From: Przewalskia tangutica
Lineage: Eukaryota; Streptophyta; Magnoliopsida; Solanales; Solanaceae
Assembly: GCA_029844215.1 (NCBI GenBank)
Contig: CM056725.1
Span: forward strand, 40,826,485 to 40,890,484
Direction of reading: 5' to 3'
DNA: 64,000 nucleotides
Shown: positions 36,569 through 47,889 of the stretch, piece after piece
Position numbering within the stretch: the first letter of the stretch is position 1
Layout: each line of letters opens with the position of its first letter
The notes under the pieces: generated by a model
What the model saw: the letters and a program-made list of their open reading frames with translations, nothing else
Database searches by the model: none
Told to the model about the DNA's origin: nothing
Program-made: the position numbers and the translations under genes

Positions 36569-37339
36569 TTATGGCACAGGTAGGGCCTAATGTTCATGTG
36601 TACTCCCTGGTGTTGTTATATCATAGACTGCCGGTAGTGGGGAAGGAATTCCACGGGCGTGATTGATGTTGTGGGCGTGAGACCCATTGTTATATTTTGA
36701 GTGATGACTTTGAGGGCGTGAGTCCCTGACTTGACACGATTGTTTTAGATTGTGAAATGGTATCTTTTTAGAGACAATGTTGATGTTCATTACTCTTGTT
36801 GTTAGCCGGGATTTGTGAAACACATTTCTTTGATTGTCATACATGTCTACTGCTTTATATAAACTATTATGATTTCATTCTGATATTTTCGATTTCACAT
36901 ACTAAATTTTTGTTGTCTTGACCTCGCCCGGTGTGTTCATGCCGCAGTTGAGTGCGTAACTGGCGATCCGCGCTCTTAGGATCACTGTTCAGTTCTGGGA
37001 AAGCTCCACTTCTCCGGAGGCTTTGTCTTTTGGTACGGTTCCCTGAGGTCATATATTTTTGTACATTCAGGGGGTATGGCGGGGCCCTGTCCCGTCATAG
37101 TTGATTTCGTTCTTAGAGGTTTGTAGTACTGTTGTGGGTAAGTTTTGTAAAAAGGATTTAATTGTTCAAGTTTTTAGTTTATATACAGAAAGGTAACCGT
37201 TTTGGTTAGCCTGTTCTTATGTTAATCTATTGTTTCATGTCTTTGATTTTATTTCCGCTGATTTTTCTCTGATGTTGTATCACTAGGGTGCCCGGGGTAA
37301 GGCACCAGTCGCGGGCCCGGGAACGGGTCGTGACAAAAG

Positions 37340-37351
37340 TGGTATCAGAGC
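37340..37351 (+). promoter_or_regulatory. Primer binding site of A
   Basis: TGGTATCAGAGC, four bases after the LTR end, complementary to initiator Met tRNA. Confidence 0.88.
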
Positions 37352-37542
37352 AGTTAATCCTCGGAAAGTGTCTACAGACCGTGTCTAGTAGAGTCTTGAT
37401 TATCGGTGTGTTGTGCACCACATCTATAATCAGGAGGCTGCAGGACATTTAGGATTGGTTTCCGTTCTTCTCACTTTGAGATCGTGCCTTAGAGCTATGT
37501 TATAAGTTGAACCCCTCTGACGAGTCTCTTTCGTTACCAGTT

Positions 37543-38562
37543 ATGCCTCCACGTAAGGCAACCCGGGCCCAGAAGGGCAAGACAGCCGAGGGAGCTGCGA
37601 GTAGAACACAGAGGAGTACGAGGGCACAGGCCCAACCTTTACCCGAGGTGATACCCCAGACGGCGAGTTCCACGACGTCGCCGGCCCCAACAGAGTTTAG
37701 TACAGCGGCAGCAGTTCCTGCTGCGGCCATGATATATGAGCCTTCAGTTCCACGATCGGGAACAGGGAATATGGATTACAAAGGGATGGCTCAGTTACTA
37801 GCTAGGATTTTAGCAAACAGAGAGTATATAGTGCGCCGATATATCACGGGTCTAGACGATTATCTAGTAAAGAGGTGTACAAGAGTAGCTCTTCAGTCAT
37901 GCATGGACATTGCCGCGTCTGAGCTTATGCGCGTGAGAGCGTAAAGATCGACAAATTAAGCAAGACCAGCGAGAAGAGGCGGGACAACAGGTCGCTGGTG
38001 ACTTTCGAGGGCGGCCTGGCAAGAACTAGTTATGCCCTCCGCCCGATTGAGTAGTCATCCACGAGCTTGGGGCGTTCGGAGTATGCAGGAGTTGGTCGAG
38101 CTCCGTGGTTTTGGTTCCGATTTACATAGGTTCTAGCCCGCGATTGATTTCCTCGGTGTTCACTATGTGGTGGCGTCATTCCGAAATGTCATCTTTTACT
38201 AATGCTGTTTTACCTACGTAGTCGAGCCATGTGAGAGAATGTCCTAGAAGAATGGCCGGTGGGATGACTCGGCGATTCAGTTGATGGTTCGGAGAGGAAG
38301 TGGTGTTAGCGGAGAGGCCACCCCACCTCGGTGTGGCCGTTGTGGTAGGTGTCATTGTGGGGTGTGTCGTACTACTTCGACAGCTTGTTATGCTTGCGGC
38401 CAGCAGGGCCATTTTGCGAGAAATTATCCAACCAGAGGTAGCGCGGATGTAGGGACTCAGCCTTCGGGATCGGTGGCTGGTTCATCACCTTCTATAACGA
38501 TGCGCCCAGCAGGGCAGTATTTTGATTAAGAGCGACAAAGGGAAGTGAAGCAGTAGTTGCAG
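37543..38562 (+). pseudogene. gag: gag remnant of A with internal deletion
   Basis: ATG at 37543 opens MPPRKATRAQKGKTAEGAA; the frame stays open to 37944. The linker MAQLLARILANREYI (near 37785-37830) is joined to RRYITGLDDYL, skipping the gag core of about 150 codons present in B and K. The C-terminal part is frameshifted but has the knuckle CYACGQQGHFARNY (38375-38416), in which the last Cys is Tyr, so the CCHC is damaged. Confidence 0.88.
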
Positions 38563-39070
38563 GTATATCCTTAACCCTCTAGAGACTAGTATGCGTAATA
38601 GGAAGATTATATTTTAAGTGTTATGTTCGGAGAACATTGTGTTAATTGTGATTGGAAAACGCGGGTAGTTAAGAAGGTAAGTTTGAGGACAGGTAAATTG
38701 CGAACCTTAGAAATTATAACAGTTGAGACTTTAGATGTAAGGCCATCTTAAGTAAAAGATTTTACGTTTTGATCCTTGTCAAGATACATTGTATACGTGG
38801 GGTGTATTCAGGTGATAAGTCCATAAGTGGTTTGAGATAGAAGTGGTAGCTTTCATGACGTGAATTAGTAAGATTGTTCTGGATCGGGGAACGAGAGAGT
38901 TTGGCGCGAAAATGGGTCGGGTTGAGGCCAGATTGCGGGTCAACCCGCAGCCCGAATTAAGGTGGGGTCAGTTTGAGGTAGTCCCGCTAGGTGATAGGAT
39001 CACAAGGGTGTTAGGCCCAGGTTTAGGTAACCATCGTACGAGTTCGTGGATGCGTTCGACCGATGGTCGT
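38563..39070 (+). other. Shared non-coding module in A
   Basis: Begins at TATATCCTTAACCCTCTAGA and ends near GTGGATGCGTTCGACCGA. Includes GGGTCGGGTTGAGGCC and the inverted pair GCGGGT and ACCCGC. The small frame 38912-39373 that crosses it is not similar to any protein I know in its first half. Confidence 0.82.
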
Positions 39071-39149
39071 GCGATGGGGTCAGCCCATCTTGTCTTTCAG
39101 TCAGGACTGTTTACTCGGCGGAGGGTTATGCAAGATGTTTTATATCAGG

Positions 39150-39870
39150 AAGGTTGTAAGGCTGCACGGGGTTCCTACTTTTATTTTATGACAGGGAGTA
39201 GAGCCCAGTTTACGGCTATTTTCTTTTTTCTGGAGGTTTTACCAGGCGAGGTTAGGAACTCAGGTGAGTCTCAGTATTGCATTCACCCTCGGGCCGACGG
39301 ACAAACAACACATTTTATCCAGACATTTGAGGATAGGTTACGGGCCGGTGTTTTGATTTCAAGGGAGTTGTGAGGATTATTTGCCTCGTGTTGAGTAGGT
39401 ATTATAATAACTACCATTTCAGTGTTCGAATGGCGCCTTATGAAGCCTTGTATGGGCGGAAGTATAGGCTGTCGGTCGATTGGTTTGGTGTTGGCAAGGT
39501 TCAAATGGTTGGTCCATACTTGATTCAGCAGAATGAGGATAAGGCGAAGCTTATCCAGAGGAGGTTATTAGCAGCTCAGAGTCAACAGAAGTCTTGCAGA
39601 TAATCGGCATCAACACTTGGAGTTCAGGTTGACGGTGGGCCTTCTTGAAGGTACCTCCCCGGAAGGGTGTGACGAGATTTGGAAAGCAAGGGAAACTTAG
39701 CCCGAGGTACTTTGGGCCTTTTCAGATCGTTTGTAGAATAGGCCAGGTTGCCTATAAGTTAGCACTGCCGTCCGACTTAGGAGGCAGTACGTCCGGTCTT
39801 TCATGTTGCTACGATTCGGAAGAGTATCGGAGATTCATCCAGAGTGTTCCCAGTAAATGACGACCAATTT
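39150..39870 (+). pseudogene. pol: Integrase C-terminal remnant of A
   Basis: Starts with KAARGSYFYFMTGSRAQF, a decayed form of the HGVP to SDRGAQF segment, then DGQTTHFIQTFEDRLRA, NNYHFSVRMAPYEALYGRK, and a C-terminal KLSPRYFGPFQIVCRIGQVA. Three frames are used. The zinc domain and first catalytic Asp are absent, as is the chromodomain. Confidence 0.85.
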
Positions 39871-40249
39871 GAGGATAGTAACCCCAAGATGTTAAAAACT
39901 GAAGCAATGACAGAAATGTGATACATATATTAGGAACAGTTCGAGTGTACGAGGAGAGTACGATGAGTAAGAAAAGAGGCGAAGATGTGTTAGGCAGATG
40001 GAAGTATTCTTTTTATAAGTAAGGATGTGAAGAAAGTATCCTTTGGACCATGGGTGGAGCTAATAGTATTGTATACGCTTTAGAGGTGATTCTTCGTCGG
40101 CTCGGATAAGATTTTTCGCGCGTACGTTGTATTGTGGCCATGAGTGGCATAATTGGTTTCGTTAGTATAGAGGGAAGACTATACCGGCACATGTATGTTT
40201 TGAGGCTTAGAAGGAACATTCGGGACGAATGTTTCTAAGGGGGGGAGAA
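39871..40249 (+). other. A 3' untranslated segment, hairpin and polypurine tract
   Basis: Non-coding tail shared with D, E and partly K. Hairpin at 40212-40236 and polypurine tract (AAGGGGGGGAGA) at 40237-40248, abutting the 3' LTR at 40250. Confidence 0.82.
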
Positions 40250-41360
40250 TGTTATACCCCGTAGTTCCGGAGTATGTATGTGAGGACGTACGTACGAATG
40301 TATCATACCCTAATTAGGGTAAGATTGATAGAATTGTTTTCCGACGAAAATTATTCCGAACCTTGTGAAGGAAATTTTACGTTTTCAATAATATTTTTAC
40401 GATTATGGAATTATTCCGAGAGATAAAATATTTTGGAACAATAGGAGGGCGACAAGTGTCACCCCTAGATTGGGCCATGTGGGACGAAATTGAGTGGACA
40501 AGTGGGCAAGACAAGTGGCCAAAAGTCTTGCATGGCATTGGCATGGCCTATGTTGGACGATTTTTGTGACATTAGTGGGCAAGTCTTGCATGGTCAAGTC
40601 TTGCATGGCTTTTGTAAGACAAGTGTGGGAAGGAACCTTCACATATGATCTCTACCTTACACATGTGTTAATCTCAACCCTTGGTTGTGCTATATAAACC
40701 CCCTTAGTGGATGAAAATCAGCCACACTTAACATATTACAAGACTTAAACTTATAAGTTTTCTTCCTTAATGTGTTAGGAAGATTATTAACCAAGAGTTA
40801 GACAAGATTTCACACCCCTAGCCTCAAAAACCTTCCCTTGGCCGAGAGTAGGCAGATTTTCGAAACTGTTTTGGAAAAGATTTTTAGTCAAGTTTGGAAG
40901 GGAATATCTCCTAGCATATAAGAAGTTTTTGGGTGTTTCAAAAGCCTAAAATGAAGTTCGTCGGGTCTATTTTCCAACGCAACCAACCACTCGTCGATAG
41001 GACACTGGAGTAGAGAGTTATCGACGTTTCAAGTTCAGCTGACGAAGCAGTAGCTAAAAATCTGGACAGTCACGTTTTTGGGCTATCTTGAGGTAATGAA
41101 CCTTAACCTCCTTGTGAAGTTGATTTATTATGTATATATGGATATTATACATATATTGGAAGTATATTATGGACTATGAGATATAAAGAAAGATTTGGAT
41201 CTTGCTAAGAAGTTAACAACAAAGAAACTATAACTTATATAAAGATTGGAATATAAGTTGAAGGACTAATGAAGTAATTGGATAAGTATTATTGTAAAAG
41301 TTGGCCAAGGACCCCAACTTAAGGACCGTATCTACTTTGGACTTTTTACTTTGGACTTCT

Positions 41361-41696
41361 TTTACTTATTGTTATTATGAAGGGAGATAGTAAACCGCGT
41401 TACCGTTTGGGTGTGTTATCCCCTTCTTTTACTTATTGTTATTATGAAGGGAGATAGTAAACCGCGTTACCGTTTGGGCGTGTTATCCCCTTCTTTACTT
41501 ATTATTATTATGAAGGAGAGATTGTTAATCCCGTTCCGTTTGGGCGTGTTATCCCCTTCTTTACTTATTATTATTATGAAGGAGAGATTGTTAATCGTGT
41601 TCCGTTTGGGCGTGTTATCCCCTTCTTTAGTTATTATTGTTATGAAGGAGAGATTGTTAATCGCATTCCGTTTGGGCGTGTTATCCCCTTCTTTAG
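41361..41696 (+). repeat. Five tandem 64-66 bp units, A 3' LTR
   Basis: Same repeat as at 34471-34866 but with one unit fewer. Confidence 0.9.
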
Positions 41697-42929
41697 ATTT
41701 CAGTATTATTGCACCTTAATTATAGTAGGTTAATCACGGTTATCGGGCCTTGGAAAAGGTGGAAAATTGAGTAGAAACGGGGGAGGTGCTGCCGAATTTT
41801 CCGTAGGATATGGAACCTTGTTCTTAGAAATATCCTACGAAGAGATCTAGAGGTTAATGGACGTTTCATGGCCATTATAGGTGGAAGTACTACGAGTAGC
41901 GTATTCTACTTGAAGGGTGAAAAAGGGCTAGCAAGGTTATAGTACTTTGGAGCGTTTTGCTAATAGTCGATAATCGCCGCGAGGTATGTGAACCTCTTCC
42001 TATCTCTTCTAGCATGATATTTGCGAAATATATATAGTACGGTAGACGTACGTGTGTAAAATGTATTTGGTTTATTTAAAACATAAAGTGTTATAATGGC
42101 TTTATGGGAAGTTAATTATAACAACTTTATGTAGGTAAAAGAATGGTTTATTGATTTTTTTTTTTTAAAAATAAGGGACTTGACTTATATTTGACTTGAT
42201 TTGATATGTGAAGAACTTGAATTGTGTGGGAAATTGTGAAACCTCATTCGTGAGTAATGAGTACTTGGTTTTGAATAATAATGTTATGTTGATTTCGGAA
42301 ATGAGAATAAATATCGAACACCCCACTGCAGCGTTAATAAAGGAAACAATATTGACAAATAATTAATATTATTAAAACAAGTAGAAACCTCCATCTGCAT
42401 AGAAGCTAAGATAAGACAAAATTGTATTACATTTCCTAGATCACGGTTGCTCTAATAAGGTCATTAATAACAAGTATTGATTTTTCTTTAAATTCCAAAG
42501 TAAGGAACTCGTCTTCTAAAAGTAAAGAGACTTGAGAACTTGAAGTGTTTTGGTTTAAAAGAAAGGCATGCTTTTGTCTTAAGTTGGTTTAAAAAGAAGG
42601 TATGGAAATTGTTTTGGCTCACTTAAAAAGATAGTTACTCTATTTTGATACTACGGGTATCGTGTGACTTTTGTGAAAGAAATGGATCTTTTTAAAGAGT
42701 TAAAGTATGTAGTACCTTGGGGTTAAAACCCGAATTTGTTGACATAAAATAAATGTACCTTGAGTGTGAGTAACTTGCCTATGATTGTTGTGATAGCCTT
42801 GTTGTGCAAGTGTGGTATCCTTATGTTACCGTGTCTCTCGATGGATGGTCCACGGGTATGCGGCCATGATGAGTGTTCGTTCCCTGTTGATAGTGTTGTT
42901 CCATAGACTAGCTCTCCATGAGGTTTACT

Positions 42930-43390
42930 GATGCAGGCTGGTATCTGGTAGTTGGTTTTCGTACTTGCCCCGGTCCTTGTCGTGATGCAGGAGGTATCTG
43001 GTAGTTAGCCTTCGTACTTGCCCCGGTCAGTGTTATGGCGAAGTCTCGTGATGCAGGAGGTATCTGGTAGTTGGTTTTCGTACTTGCCCGTCGATTGATG
43101 ATCGGCTTTGGTATCCGTAGTTAGCGCCGTAGTTGCCGGTCGGCCGTGGTATAGTTGTATAGTATTGTTAGTACGGCTTTGGTATCTGGTAGTTGGCTTT
43201 CGTACTTGCCCCGGTCAGTTGATGATACGGCTTTGGTATCTGGTAGTTAGCCTTCGTACTTGTCCCGTACGGTTGTATTGTTAGTACGGCTTTGGTATCT
43301 GGTAGATGGCTTTCGTACTTGCCCCGGTCAGTTAATGATGCGGCTTTGGTATCTGGTAGTTAGCCTTCGTACTTGCCCCGTACGGTTTTA
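42930..43390 (+). repeat. GGTATCTGGTAG array, A 3' LTR
   Basis: Counterpart of 36101-36568; one stretch (43081-43145) is eroded. Confidence 0.88.
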
Positions 43391-43577
43391 TGGCACAGGT
43401 AGGGCCTAATGTTCATGTGTACTCCCTGGTGTTGTTATATCATAGACTGCCGGTAGTGAGGAAGGAATTCCACGGGCGTGATTGATGTTGTGGGCGTGAG
43501 ACCCATTGTTATATTTTGAGTGATGACTTTGAGGGCGTGAGTCCCTGACTTGACACGATTGTTTTAGATTGTGAAAT

Positions 43578-46500
43578 TGTAACGACCCGTTCCGGGGCCC
43601 GTTACTGGTGCCTTACCCTGGGCACCCTAGTGATACATACATCAGAGAAAATCAGCGGAACATAAAACATGAGTCATTTAACAAGGGATATAATAAATAA
43701 ACAGGCCAACCAAAAACGATTGCCTTGATATATACATAAAACACGAACAGTTTAATCCTTTTACAACCACACTTGCAGTACTCTGCACCTAAGATATCTG
43801 ATGACTATGACGGGGCGGGGCCGCCATACCACGAATGTACAAGAACCTACAACTCGAGGAACACCTGCAAAGATAAGCCTCGGAGAAACGGAGCTTCAAA
43901 TGCGCTGAATTGTGATCCTATGGCGAGGATCCACGATCGATGTACCTCTACTGCGGCGTGACGCGGCCCGAAGGAGGTCGATACAGTACCAAGTATGTGA
44001 AATATGCAATCGTAAATGAAATCATACTAGTCTATATAAAGCGGGAGACATGTATGATAACCAAACTACGATTCCTGACATAAAGCGATCATCACTCGAT
44101 ATAACTATGGGTCTCACGCCCACAACATCAATCGAGTTCGCATTATGGCGCGTGCCGGAATCTTGCATCGGTGTAGACATGTCCATGATGCAACAATAAT
44201 ACCAATGTCCCATGGCCACATGCCCCGGATCTGCGCCGGTGTAGACATGTCCATGTGACCTCAATAACAAGACAATCCAAATGGAAGCATACGATGCGCT
44301 ACGATCGTGGTCGGTATGTCCAAGGGAAACAATAAGACAACATTCCAAATGGACGCATACCCGTGCGCTACGCGATGTCGGTATGTCCAAGGAAATCACA
44401 AGGCGATAATCAAAATGAAACATACCCGTGCGCCACGATCGTGTCGATATATCCAAAGCGATTAACCACAAGACCTTAACCAAAATGGAAGCATACGTGC
44501 GCTACGCATCGTGTCGGTATGTCCAAAGCGATTAACAACAATAATACTATCAGCGAGAACGTGCGTGGAATTTCTCGTCGCCAAGCGCGTCCAAGTAAGT
44601 TCTCAACTATCAACCGACCCCTATCGAGACGCGGTAACACGAAACACAACGATTGTACAATAAAGGCTATCATCACAAGCATAGGCAAGTTTCACAACAA
44701 CAAGCATAGGCAAGTTTCACACAACTCAAAGTACTTTCATTTTATGCCAAAGTCGGGTTTTAACCCCAAAGTACTACATACGTTAAGTTCTTTTAAAAGA
44801 GATCCATTACTTTTATAAAAGTCACCCGATACCCGTAGTATTAGAATGACCAACCCACCTTCCTTTTCAAAATCAAGTAACAACAGTCTTTTCCTAAGTT
44901 CGGTTGCCTAGTTTCATTACTCAAGCTTCTCATTTTCAAATGGTTTCATAGTTCCCAAACTTAATCACTTGATTCCTTTTAGAACAATTGAGTAACATAT
45001 GTCATATCGTGAGTAGTTTATTCTTGTTTATAATGATCTTATTACAATGACCATGATCTAGAAAATGTAATATCATTTTGTCTCATCTTAGCTTCATGCG
45101 GATGGAGGTTTCTCTGGTTTTAATACAACACATCATTATTCAATACATTTTCCTTTATTAACGCTGCAGTGGTCTGTCGATACACATTCTGATTTCCGAA
45201 ATCAGTAAAACATTATTCCTTTAAAAACCAAGTACTCATTACTCACGAATGAGGTTTCACACAACATTCACATTAAAACAAATAAGTTAAGTCTCTTATC
45301 TTATAAGATCAAGTCTCTTAACTTCTAACATCAGTAAACCATTTTCACCTACATAAGGTCGTTATAACTAACTTCCCATAAAGCTATTATAACACCCTAT
45401 GTTTTAAACCAACCAAATCACTTAGCACATGTACGTCTACCGTACTACATAGTTCACACATATCATGCTAGAAGAGATAGGAAGAGGTTCACATACCTCG
45501 CGACGATTTATCGACAATAAGCAAAATGCTCCAAGTACTACAACCTTGCTAGCCCTTTCCACTCCTCGAGTAGAATACGCTACTCTTAGTACTTTCACCT
45601 ATAAAGGTCACAAACGTCTATTAACCCCAAAACACAAGTTTCTATCTTTCTATAGAAAATTCGGCAGCACCTCCCCCCCCGCAACAGCGTAAATCTCCTC
45701 CTCTATCGAGGCCGGCTACCAAGCCAACCAGGGGGGGGGGGGTTTACACGTCTACCCGGACGTGTACAATTCTACTCAGTAATACTACACAAGTCTACTG
45801 CTGTCTGATCTATGTAAATACGATTGATTCGATTCTTTATTCTTCAGCTTAAGTCAAAAGACATTGCGAATACTAAGTATAGTTCCATATATAGTCTACT
45901 TCAACTATATACTCTAACAAACATGTAATTTCCAATTACAATAGAGGGACAAGATAATTACCTCGATAAGCCCAAAATTATCCGAGTTTAATGTCGCTCC
46001 TGAGCAAGGTTTAGCTCCACTCCACGCGCTCCAAACCACTCCAAACAACCCTTAGAAGTTCTAACCAACTTCTACTCACATACTTCAACCAACTATGAAG
46101 ATTTCCTTAGGGTTTCGGTTTGAGACTAAAAGGACAAAAGGTAGTATTTCCGGACTCTACGTAAAGAGGTATCTTTGGAATACTACAAGGTCTGAGCTAA
46201 GGTTTTTTGGGCTTTATAACAAGTCTTGTAACACAACTTTCTACCATGGGTGGGGGTCGGCTGGGCAAGCACAACTCGGCTAGGGGGAGGGGGGTGTTCT
46301 CGGCCAAGGGCCTCTTTCTAAGGGGGAGAAGGGAGTTGGACGAGCAACAACAAGGGAGAGGAGAGGATTTCAAGACTTAGACAAAGTGAGGAGTGAATGA
46401 ATAAGTCTTCACGAGGAGGGTATTTATAGCAAAGCCCAAGGGCACCCACTGGCCAAGATCGAGCCTCGTGCTACACACCTGTAAGGCCAAGATCAAGCCA

Positions 46501-47100
46501 AGGGCACCCTGTAGCTACTCGACAAATCCCTCACATATCTCTACACAAATATCTACCACAACTTGCCCATCAATTCGCCCTAGCCGCCTTTTCAGTCCAC
46601 CAACGAGAGGTGCCAAGTGTTGCCCTCTCGTTGGTCCAAACGTTCGTCTCTCGGAAAAATTCGCAAAAATACTAAATGACATAGCCGAATTTTCCTTCGT
46701 AGCTTAGTAAAACGTTTAGTCGAAAAACGACTTAATCGGGTGTTGTGACAAAAATATTTCGCCAAGGGTGCCACATGGGGTGACACGTGTCGCCCGATTC
46801 GCCGAATATTTCGTCTTAGAAAATATCCAAAATACTGAAATCTCAAAACAAAGCGCTCCACAAAATCAGAATTTCTCCGTGGGCCCACGTGACCATTTCC
46901 AAAATAAAATCTCAAAATTCTAATATAATCTATGAAGTCCAAATACCAAACTGGGAATCCAATTCCCATTAACGAACCTTTTTCTTCACAAATAACAGAA
47001 ACTTTTCCGTGAAAAACTCACATCTTTCTTTCTTTTCAAAATTTCTGCCGTACTCGCACGCACGCCCTCACATACATACCCCGCAACTACGGGTATAACA
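43578..47100 (-). repeat. K 3' LTR (left copy)
   Basis: 3523 bp. Reverse TATAAAT at 46432-46438, dyads at about 46599-46634 and 46778-46795, and a tandem array at 44250-44530. Open frames in the array (for example 44022-44483) are repeats, not a gene. Confidence 0.94.
44250..44530 (-). repeat. Tandem 68-70 bp units, K 3' LTR
   Basis: About four units containing CCAAATGGACGCATACCCGT and GCTACGCATCGTGTC with TATGTCCAAAG. The homologous array is at 49970-50245. Confidence 0.8.
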
Positions 47101-47384
47101 TTCTCCTCTTCCAGAAACATTCGTCCCGAATGTTCCTTCTCAAGACGGATATCGATGAAGTTCCTCTAACAAGTTGTCAACGCCACGCCGCCAATGCAAA
47201 TAACACACGTTATCTTCCTTCCTTACTCGTCGTGCCTTCTCGAACACTTGAACTCTTCTAGCACGCACCATACTCCGTCATTACTCGCTCTCGAAAATCT
47301 CTGAGTCACTACCTCCAAACTTGGTCATCTTACTAACCTCAAACTTCCTTAAGGCCATTCCGGCCTTTACGAACCGCTCGGTCG
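47101..47384 (-). other. K polypurine tract, hairpin and 3' untranslated tail
   Basis: Minus strand: polypurine AAGAGGAGAA at 47110-47101 and the conserved hairpin at 47113-47137. The remaining tail resembles the A and E tails (GAGTTCAAGTGT near 47250), directly following the module with no integrase. Confidence 0.75.
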
Positions 47385-47870
47385 AACGCGTCCACGAACT
47401 CATACGATGATCATCTAAACTCGCCTAGCACCCTCGTGACCTACCACCGGGCGGACCACCTGAACTGGCCCCACCCCAAACCGGGTTACGGTTTGACCCG
47501 CAAATGGTCCTCAACCCGACCCCCAACCGCGCCAAACTCTTGTTCCCCGATCCGGAACAATCTTACTAATTCACATCATGAAAGCTACCACTTCCATCTC
47601 ACACTACCCACGGACTTATCACACAAATAAATCCCACGCACTACTACTCTGATAAGGGTCAAAAATAAATCTTTAACTCAAGACGACCTTACCCCTAAGG
47701 TCTCAGTCGTGACATAGTCTAAGGTTCACACTTACCATGCCCCCATACGTATCCTCCCAACTAACCATACATTCTAACTCACACATATCACAATGCTATC
47801 CGTACATAGCACACAATAATGAGACCATCATAACCAAAGATACCAAAACTCTAGAGGTTAAGGATATACA
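47385..47870 (-). other. Shared non-coding module in K
   Basis: Minus-strand copy of the module: CTCTAGAG near 47850, GGATCGGGGAACAAGAG near 47550, and GTACGAGTTCGTGG-like end near 47390. Here it is joined to the 3' tail directly. Confidence 0.78.
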
Positions 47871-47889
47871 CAAGCTACCGCTCCACTCT

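Larger units (their letters stand above)
33289..37335 (+). repeat. A 5' LTR
   Basis: 4047 bp, TGTTATACCCCG to GGGTCGTGACA. Features: dyad at 33483-33503, TATATAAA at 33723-33730, six-unit array at 34471-34866, an eight-unit array at 36101-36568, stem-loop at 37076-37098, and terminal hairpin at 37287-37306. The segment 36881-36960 differs strongly from the otherwise near-identical 3' LTR. Confidence 0.95.
40250..43577 (+). repeat. A 3' LTR, left part
   Basis: TGTTATACCCCG start; interrupted by K after GAAAT (43573-43577). Five-unit array at 41361-41696 and eight-unit array at 42930-43390. The patch 43081-43145 is heavily altered compared with 36240-36325. Confidence 0.95.

Noticed and set aside
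37340..37351. tRNA gene signal at the primer site
   Set aside because: Only the 12-base complement of the tRNA 3' end is present; no cloverleaf can be drawn around it.
38550..38575. TATATCCTTAAC resembling a U12-type intron donor or branch site at the start of the shared module
   Set aside because: No matching acceptor was found, donor-like and branch-like strings overlap, and the context is a retrotransposon remnant.
44022..44483. Long minus-strand frame of 153 codons
   Set aside because: It is made of the K LTR tandem units and breaks in the second LTR copy.
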